NCBI GenBank assembly: GCA_937914815.1
Contig: CALDMI010000154.1
Span: 1 to 12,263, forward strand
DNA from: an uncultured Clostridia bacterium
Lineage (GTDB): Bacteria; Bacillota; Clostridia; Oscillospirales; CAG-272
Length of the DNA stretch: 12,263 bases
Reading direction: 5' to 3'
Shown: piece by piece, positions 6,997 to 12,263 of the stretch
Layout of the letters: each line of letters opens with the position of its first letter
Position numbering within the stretch: the stretch's first letter is position 1
The notes under the pieces: generated by a model
What the model was told of the DNA's origin: nothing
Databases searched by the model: none
Seen by the model: the letters and a program-made list of their open reading frames with translations, nothing else
Translations under genes and position numbers: made by a program

Positions 6997-7602
6997 ATGT
7001 CAACAATAGTTAGCATAAAGAAAGAAAACGGTGGTATGCTCGTAGTAACGACGCGCGACGGGGACGGAAAAAGAGAACACTATCGGATAAGCGAGCGGGC
7101 GTATCGCGAGGGGTGTGACCTCCCCGTCGGGGCGGAGGCTGATGACGATGTCACGTCTCTTCTCTCCCGGGAGAACGGGCACTGCGAAGCTCTGCGCGCG
7201 GCGCTCCGGATTATCGGGTACTCCGACAACAGCGAGAGCCGGCTGCGCACAAAGCTCATATCAAAGGGGTACAGCCGCGAGGCTGTCGCCTACGCCGTGC
7301 GCGAGGTTATCGGGCGCGGGTATCTTGACGAGGGGCGGCAGATAGAGATAGCCGTACTTAACCTCGCAAACCGGGAGTTCCTCGGAAAATATAAAATAAT
7401 ACCGCGCCTCGCGACGAAGGGCTATCGCGCGGCGGATATATCGCGCGTTTACTCCGCCCTTGTGAGCAGAGGAGATATAGACGAGAGTAAAAACGCCGGG
7501 GAGCTCATCGCGCGCCGTCTGCCCAACGGGGGAGACCGCGACGAGGTGAATGCCCTGCTCCACAAATACGGATACAGGGAGAATTTTTCCGACTATGATT
7601 AA
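6997..7602 (+). CDS. recX: Regulatory protein RecX
   Basis: RecX binds RecA filaments and limits their growth. The 201-residue product has a variable beta-rich N-terminus (1-60) and then the helical repeats of the family: ALRIIGYSDNSESRLRTKL (about 69-87) with KGYSREAVAYAVREVIGRGYL, a second unit around NLANREFLGKYKIIPRLATKGY, and a third ending in LLHKYGYRENF. The frame extends 24 codons further up to an ATG at 6925, but that start would place the recA terminator hairpin inside the coding region, so I choose the ATG at 6997, preceded by AGGTG (6988-6992). Its position after recA supports the call. The end overlaps the ABC gene by 8 bases, which suggests coupled translation. Confidence 0.88.
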   Translation: MSTIVSIKKENGGMLVVTTRDGDGKREHYRISERAYREGCDLPVGAEADDDVTSLLSRENGHCEALRAALRIIGYSDNSESRLRTKLISKGYSREAVAYAVREVIGRGYLDEGRQIEIAVLNLANREFLGKYKIIPRLATKGYRAADISRVYSALVSRGDIDESKNAGELIARRLPNGGDRDEVNALLHKYGYRENFSDYD

Positions 7603-9325
7603 GAAGTTTATATCCTATTACCGACCGCACCTGCCGCTCTTCACCCTCGATATGACGGCAGCGGTCATTATCTCGCTCTGTAACCTCTTCTATCCTACGA
7701 TAGTAAAGAATATAATGAATGACTACGCCCTGCGTGACACGCCGAAAATGCTCTTTATCTGGGCGGGGGTGCTCCTCGGGATATACATTCTGAAATCGGT
7801 CTGCACCTATATTGTCGGCTACTACGGTCATATAGTCGGCATACGGATACAGAAGGACATGCGGCGCGACCTTTTCAAAAAATACGAGTCTCTGCCCTTC
7901 TCCTATTTTGACGAGCACAAGACAGGCGACCTCCTCTCCCGCCTCGTCGGTGACCTCTTTGACGTATCCGAGCTCGCGCATCACGGACCGGAGAATATCT
8001 TTCTCGCCGTGCTTATGCTCACGGGGTCGTTTATAATGCTCGTGCGGATAAACCTCTCCTTAACGCTTATACTCTTCTCTCTCGTGCCGCTGATAATCCT
8101 CTGCGCGGTGCTCTCCCGGCGGGACATGAGCCGCTCTATGAGTGCGTCGAGACGGCAGATAGCCGAGGTGAACGTCAGCGTCGAGAACTCGATAGCCGGG
8201 ATACGCGAGACAAAGTCCTATGTTGCGGAGCACCTCGAGGAGGAGAAGTTCGAGACCTACAACTCGCTGTTTGCAAAATACAGGCGGGCTACCATGAAGT
8301 GCCTCGGCAGATTTGACGCCGTCATGGCGATAATGCAGGATGTACTCTACCTTGTGATAATCCTTGTCGGCGGGCTCTATCTCTACTACGGGCGGATAAA
8401 CTCCGGAGAATTTGCGGCGTTTGTCCTCTATACCGGAATGTTCCTTATCCCGATACAGAAGTTCACCGCGCTCTTCCAGCAGCTGCAGGAAGGGGCGAGC
8501 GGGTTCTCCCGCTTCTGTGAGATAATGGCAGAGCCGGAGGAGGTCGACGGCGGGACAAAGGAGATAGACGCGATACGCGGGGACATAGAGTTCCGCGATG
8601 TATCTTTCGGATACGACAGCGGCGACGCAGGAATTGGTAAGCGGCTTGTTATCAATCACCTCAATATGTCGGTGCGCGCGGGGGAAACCGTCGCGTTCGT
8701 CGGTCCGTCGGGCGGAGGGAAAAGCACGCTCTGTAACCTTATCCCCCGCTTCTATAACCTCTCCGGAGGGTCGATAACCATTGACGGGACGGACATACGC
8801 GATATTACTCTTCCCTCTCTTCGCCGGGCGATAGGCTCTGTGTCGCAGAACATCTTCCTTTTTGACGGGACGATACGCGAGAACATAGCCTACGGCGCGC
8901 CGGACGCTACCGAGGAGCGGATAGTCGAGGCGGCGAAGCGGGCTAATATTCACGACTATATAATGACGCTCGAACATGGGTATGACACCCGGGTCGGCGA
9001 GCGGGGCGTCAAGCTCTCGGGCGGGCAGCGACAGCGCGTCGCGATAGCGCGGGTGTTCTTAAAGAACCCGTCGCTCCTCATCCTTGACGAGGCGACAAGC
9101 GCGCTCGACAACGCTACGGAGATGATGATACAGTCCTCTCTTGAAGAGCTCGCCGCCGGGCGCACGGTCATAGTCGTCGCCCACAGGCTCTCGACAGTCA
9201 AGAACGCGGACAGAATATTCGTTATAGATGACCACGGAATATGCGAGGAGGGCACGCACGAGGAGCTCATGGCTCTCGGCGGCGAATACAGCAGGCTCTA
9301 CGCATATCAGTTCAAGGAAAGATAA
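7595..9325 (+). CDS. ABC exporter half-transporter (membrane domain fused to ATPase)
   Basis: The 576-residue protein has a six-helix ABC_membrane domain (likely segments near 14-36, 52-74, 133-153, 155-173, 245-265 and 275-297) followed by a nucleotide-binding domain. The ATPase is complete: Walker A GPSGGGKST (370-378), Q-loop VSQNIFLFDG, signature LSGGQRQR (474-481), Walker B LLILDE (494-499) and switch His530 in VVAHRLSTV. FSYFDEHKTGDLLSRL before the third helix is a typical coupling segment. This is the MsbA/LmrA/BmrA layout, in which two copies dimerise and export lipids, drugs or peptides. No second half-transporter gene is adjacent, so a homodimer is likely. The start is the ATG at 7595, inside the recX end; a more upstream ATG (7550) would overlap recX by 53 bases and add a tail without family features. 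AGGGAG (7576-7581) is a distant ribosome site. The substrate is unknown. Confidence 0.93.
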   Translation: MIKKFISYYRPHLPLFTLDMTAAVIISLCNLFYPTIVKNIMNDYALRDTPKMLFIWAGVLLGIYILKSVCTYIVGYYGHIVGIRIQKDMRRDLFKKYESLPFSYFDEHKTGDLLSRLVGDLFDVSELAHHGPENIFLAVLMLTGSFIMLVRINLSLTLILFSLVPLIILCAVLSRRDMSRSMSASRRQIAEVNVSVENSIAGIRETKSYVAEHLEEEKFETYNSLFAKYRRATMKCLGRFDAVMAIMQDVLYLVIILVGGLYLYYGRINSGEFAAFVLYTGMFLIPIQKFTALFQQLQEGASGFSRFCEIMAEPEEVDGGTKEIDAIRGDIEFRDVSFGYDSGDAGIGKRLVINHLNMSVRAGETVAFVGPSGGGKSTLCNLIPRFYNLSGGSITIDGTDIRDITLPSLRRAIGSVSQNIFLFDGTIRENIAYGAPDATEERIVEAAKRANIHDYIMTLEHGYDTRVGERGVKLSGGQRQRVAIARVFLKNPSLLILDEATSALDNATEMMIQSSLEELAAGRTVIVVAHRLSTVKNADRIFVIDDHGICEEGTHEELMALGGEYSRLYAYQFKER

Positions 9326-9330
9326 AACGC

Positions 9331-12263
9331 ATGGGGGCGTGTATGAAAAAGGAACTTTCTGACAGGACGATTTCATGGATTGTCATCGCGGTATTTTTAA
9401 TTCTTTCGGTGCTTTCGTTCTTCCTTATGCGCGGGGTCGGGATAAACTACGACAACGCCGACTACCTCGACCGGGAGAGCGAGACGCGCATAGCGATAGA
9501 CAAAATCGAAGAGGAGTTCGGCATGAGCGGGAGCCTCTCGGTTATGATAGAGGACATAAGCACGGACGAGGCAAAGGATGTAAAAAAAGAAATAATGGAC
9601 ATCCCCGGCGTCCTCAACGTCTCATTCGACAAGGACAGCGACCGCTACTATAAAAACGGCGACGCGCTCCTCATAATAATGACCGACGGCGACGACTATT
9701 CCGACACGGCGCGCGCGGTTATGGACAGGACGCGCGAACTCTTCTCTGAGAGGTATGCCGGGCGGATATACTTCGGCGGTACGGCAAATGAAAAGCGCGA
9801 CATGCAGGAGTCGATAACCCGGGAGATGGTGCTCATCCTCGCGATATCCCTCTCCCTCGTCGTCGTGATACTCCTCATCACCTCGCGCTCATGGCTCGAG
9901 CCTTTTATACTCCTCGCCGCCTCCGGCGTCGCGGTGCTGATAAACCGGGGAACTAACATAATCTTCGGCGAGATATCCTATATCACAAATTCGATAGCGG
10001 CGATATTACAGCTCGCGCTGTCGATAGATTACAGCATAATTCTCCTCCACACATTCAGAAAGAAGCGCGAGGACGGGTGCGAACGCCCGATGGTCTCGGC
10101 TATTCTCGAATGTATAAAGCCGGTGTCGGCGAGCGGGCTGACCACCATTGCGGGGCTCGCGGCTCTGCTGTTCATGAGCTTCAGAATAGGCTTTGACATC
10201 GGGGTCGTTCTTATCAAGGGAATTGTCATATCGGCTATCTGCTCTATGACCCTCTTCCCCGCGCTTATACTCCTCCTTGAGCGGGCGCTCGAAAAGGCGA
10301 AAAAGCACGAGTTTGTACCGAAAGGCGCGGCGTTTGTCAGAATAGCGACAAAGGCGGGGCGGATAATCGTGCCGGTGATGCTTATAGTCATTATCGCCGC
10401 CGGGTGTCTCCAACCGCTGATAAGCTACAGCTTCACAGACAACAAGGGCTCCGGCACTGTTATCCGCGAGACCTTCGGCGAGACGAACTCGGTAATAATC
10501 CTCTACCCGACGCGGGACGGGAACACGGAGCGCGAGCGCGAGCTCACAAAAATCGCCGCGGCATTCGTAAAATCCGACGGCTCCCCCGCCCTCGCCGACT
10601 CGACCTCCTATGCCGGAACGGTGCTCGAGGAATACGACACCGAAACGGCGGTGCGAAAGCTCGGCATATCCGAGAGCGAGGCAAACCTCCTTTATGCCAT
10701 GTATCACCTCTACGGAAATCCGGAGCTTCTCAAAATGACGCACTCCGACTTCATAAATTACGCCTACTATCTCGTGACGGAGGACGAGGACGGTAAGGAG
10801 ATTGCCGACACCGAAACGGTACGCACGCTCTCGCTCCTCCTCTCGGTCGCAGACCTCATGGCGCGGGAAAACACGGCCGAGGAATTTTACAACACCGTAT
10901 GTGCGATAACCGACGGAGACGGCGGAATATCCCTCTTCTCCGTACAGCAGATGTACGGCTATCTCCTCTACTACACGCTGAGCGACAATAAAATCCCGGC
11001 GCGCACGGCGCTCGACATTATGCTATCTCTTGACGGGACGGACGCCGAGGGGCTCATAAGCGCGGAAAACCTCGCCGCGCTCCGGAAAATCAAGGCGGCG
11101 ACAGACGCCTTTGACAGCGGGACGGCGGGCACAGCCCTCACAGAGGAGGAGCGTGCGGAGGTCACCGCCGCGCTCAACGGCTCGTATGCCTACGGCAGAG
11201 TAATGGCGGCGCTCACAAATGCCGCGGAGAAAATATCCGGCGAGGCTGTCACACCTGACATCTCCTCCGAGACTGTACAGCAGGTTTATATCATGTATTT
11301 CAGAGAACAGGGAGAGCTCACAGGGAAGCTCACCGGGCGCGCCTTCGTCGGCAGTCTCCTGCTCCTCTCCTCGATAAGCGACACCATAGGCTCACAGCTG
11401 ACGGAGGAGACGAGGGCAAGACTCCGCGATATGAAGTCGGTCGACGGATTTATGACCGACGGCGCGGAGCGCGCCTATAAGGAAATGGCAGAGGACATCG
11501 CGGCGCTCACCTCCTCTCTCGTATCATTCAGCCGCGGGACGACGACCGACGTCGACACGGTATCCGGAGTTTATATAAAGTCTATGGCAGGTCCCGACGA
11601 CTACTCCCCCGCCCCGATAACGGCGGAGGACCTCCTGAATTTCATGCTTGATAATATGGACGAGAACTCGCTCTTAAAGAAGAGAATGACCGACGAGCGG
11701 CGGGAGAAGGTGCGCGACGGGCAGGAGGATGTCGAGCGTGCAAAGACGCTCCTCATCGGCGAGAAGTACTCCCGCCTGCTCCTCACAGTCGACCTCCCGG
11801 CTGACGGCGACGACACGGAAAAGTTCCTCACCGGGCTGAAAACCGCCGTCCGCCGGATATTCGGCGACGACGCCTACACCGCCGGGGAGATCTGCACGGT
11901 CTCCGACATGCGCGCGTCCTTCGGGCATGACTTAAGACTTATAAACATCTTCACGATAATCTCGGTATTCCTCATTGTGGCGCTGATATTCCGGTCTCTC
12001 TCCCTGCCTCTTGTCCTTGTCGCTATGATACAGGGGGCTATCTGGATATCTGTGGCAAGCGGGCTTGTCACCGGGTCGCCGATATTCTTCATGAGCTACA
12101 TTGTCGCAACCTGTATACTGATGGGCGCGACGATAGACTACGGTATTCTGATGTCGTCAAACTATGTTGCGAACCGGCAGAGCATGGGACGGGGCGAGGC
12201 GCTGACCCGCTCGCTCGCCGCGGCTATGCCGACGGTGTTCTCCTCCGGGCTTATACTCACCGT
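9331..12263 (+). CDS. MMPL/RND-family exporter, C-terminal end missing
   Basis: The frame is open to the window end (977 full codons), so the 3' end is missing. Seen: helix 1 (about 14-33), an extracytoplasmic loop of about 132 residues, helices 2-6 (about 166-320), helix 7 (about 346-365), a very long second loop (about 366-865), and the start of the second membrane half from 870. Each half keeps an Asp-Tyr pair in its central helix, D233-Y234 in LALSIDYSIILL and D936-Y937 in MGATIDYGILM, matching the proton-relay pairs known from MmpL3. MMPL proteins use the proton gradient to move lipids or other hydrophobic molecules out of the cell. It starts 5 bases after the ABC gene; ATG 9331 has AAGGA about 12 bases upstream, and ATG 9343 is an in-frame alternative. 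The substrate is unknown. Confidence 0.9.
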   Translation, partial: MGACMKKELSDRTISWIVIAVFLILSVLSFFLMRGVGINYDNADYLDRESETRIAIDKIEEEFGMSGSLSVMIEDISTDEAKDVKKEIMDIPGVLNVSFDKDSDRYYKNGDALLIIMTDGDDYSDTARAVMDRTRELFSERYAGRIYFGGTANEKRDMQESITREMVLILAISLSLVVVILLITSRSWLEPFILLAASGVAVLINRGTNIIFGEISYITNSIAAILQLALSIDYSIILLHTFRKKREDGCERPMVSAILECIKPVSASGLTTIAGLAALLFMSFRIGFDIGVVLIKGIVISAICSMTLFPALILLLERALEKAKKHEFVPKGAAFVRIATKAGRIIVPVMLIVIIAAGCLQPLISYSFTDNKGSGTVIRETFGETNSVIILYPTRDGNTERERELTKIAAAFVKSDGSPALADSTSYAGTVLEEYDTETAVRKLGISESEANLLYAMYHLYGNPELLKMTHSDFINYAYYLVTEDEDGKEIADTETVRTLSLLLSVADLMARENTAEEFYNTVCAITDGDGGISLFSVQQMYGYLLYYTLSDNKIPARTALDIMLSLDGTDAEGLISAENLAALRKIKAATDAFDSGTAGTALTEEERAEVTAALNGSYAYGRVMAALTNAAEKISGEAVTPDISSETVQQVYIMYFREQGELTGKLTGRAFVGSLLLLSSISDTIGSQLTEETRARLRDMKSVDGFMTDGAERAYKEMAEDIAALTSSLVSFSRGTTTDVDTVSGVYIKSMAGPDDYSPAPITAEDLLNFMLDNMDENSLLKKRMTDERREKVRDGQEDVERAKTLLIGEKYSRLLLTVDLPADGDDTEKFLTGLKTAVRRIFGDDAYTAGEICTVSDMRASFGHDLRLINIFTIISVFLIVALIFRSLSLPLVLVAMIQGAIWISVASGLVTGSPIFFMSYIVATCILMGATIDYGILMSSNYVANRQSMGRGEALTRSLAAAMPTVFSSGLILT
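10672..11652 (+). repeat. Four diverged protein repeats in the MMPL second extracytoplasmic loop
   Basis: Four segments align by eye, starting at residues 448, 534, 645 and 740 (bases 10672, 10930, 11263 and 11548). Each has a Tyr-centred helix start (LLYAMYHLYG, VQQMYGYLLYY, VQQVYIMYFREQG, VSGVYIKSMAG), then a short turn and an [LI]-[TA]-x-x-x-[FL] helix (KMTHSDFINYAYYLV, KIPARTALDIMLSL, KLTGRAFVGSLLLL, PITAEDLLNFMLDNM). Three of them add a charged segment of the type LTEETRARLRDMK. Spacing is 86, 111 and 95 residues. DNA identity between copies is low, so these are old protein-level repeats, not a recent DNA duplication. Confidence 0.45.

Noticed and set aside
7550..7594. Upstream in-frame ATG for the ABC transporter
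   Set aside because: It lies deep inside recX and adds 15 residues unlike the family; the product starting MIKKFISYYRPH from 7595 is typical.
8060..8977. Long antisense open frame (305 codons) opposite the ABC transporter gene
   Set aside because: It lies opposite a gene with a complete set of family motifs, and its protein shows no recognisable motif. Antisense open frames are expected with this GC-rich codon use.

Overview
The window reads as GC-rich bacterial chromosome, most likely from a Clostridia-type member of the Bacillota. The support is a YhaN-like membrane-inserted SMC-type ATPase, a GalK-like kinase with the GNHTDHNHG variant motif, a recA-recX pair and an MMPL exporter of the low-GC Gram-positive style. 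I cannot name a genus. Every gene I can support lies on the + strand, packed tightly, and the third bases are G/C-rich except for a striking preference for ATA at isoleucine. I see no tRNA, rRNA, CRISPR array, insertion sequence or phage gene. No stretch longer than about 150 bases lacks a gene.

Layout: (1) 1-1386, the C-terminal part of a large coiled-coil ATPase with two membrane segments, cut by the window start. (2) 1423-2355, a PfkB/ribokinase-family sugar or nucleoside kinase. (3) 2356-2503, an AT-rich intergenic stretch with two operator-like dyads, degenerate tandem repeats and a plausible promoter. (4) 2504-6919, a probable operon of an alpha/beta hydrolase (monoacylglycerol-lipase type), miaA (overlapping it by 4 bases), a galactokinase-family GHMP kinase and recA, closed by a strong rho-independent terminator at 6932-6972. 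(5) 6997 to the window end: recX, an ABC half-transporter overlapping recX by 8 bases, and an MMPL/RND-type exporter 5 bases further on that runs off the window.

How the genes fit together: recA and recX form the recombination filament and its modulator, separated by a terminator as in other bacteria where RecX must be made in much smaller amounts than RecA. miaA modifies tRNA anticodon loops. The two sugar-kinase families and the lipase are metabolic genes joined to these housekeeping genes only by shared transcription. The ABC and MMPL genes probably form a two-gene export unit whose substrate cannot be read from sequence.

Most of the window is ordinary core genome. The observations most worth a second look are the roughly 500-residue second extracytoplasmic loop of the MMPL protein, which appears to hold four diverged copies of one helical module; the paired dyads ahead of the lipase promoter; a 16-codon mini-ORF ending directly against the recA start; and the ATA codon bias. 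I did not find a convincing new defence or mobile system here.
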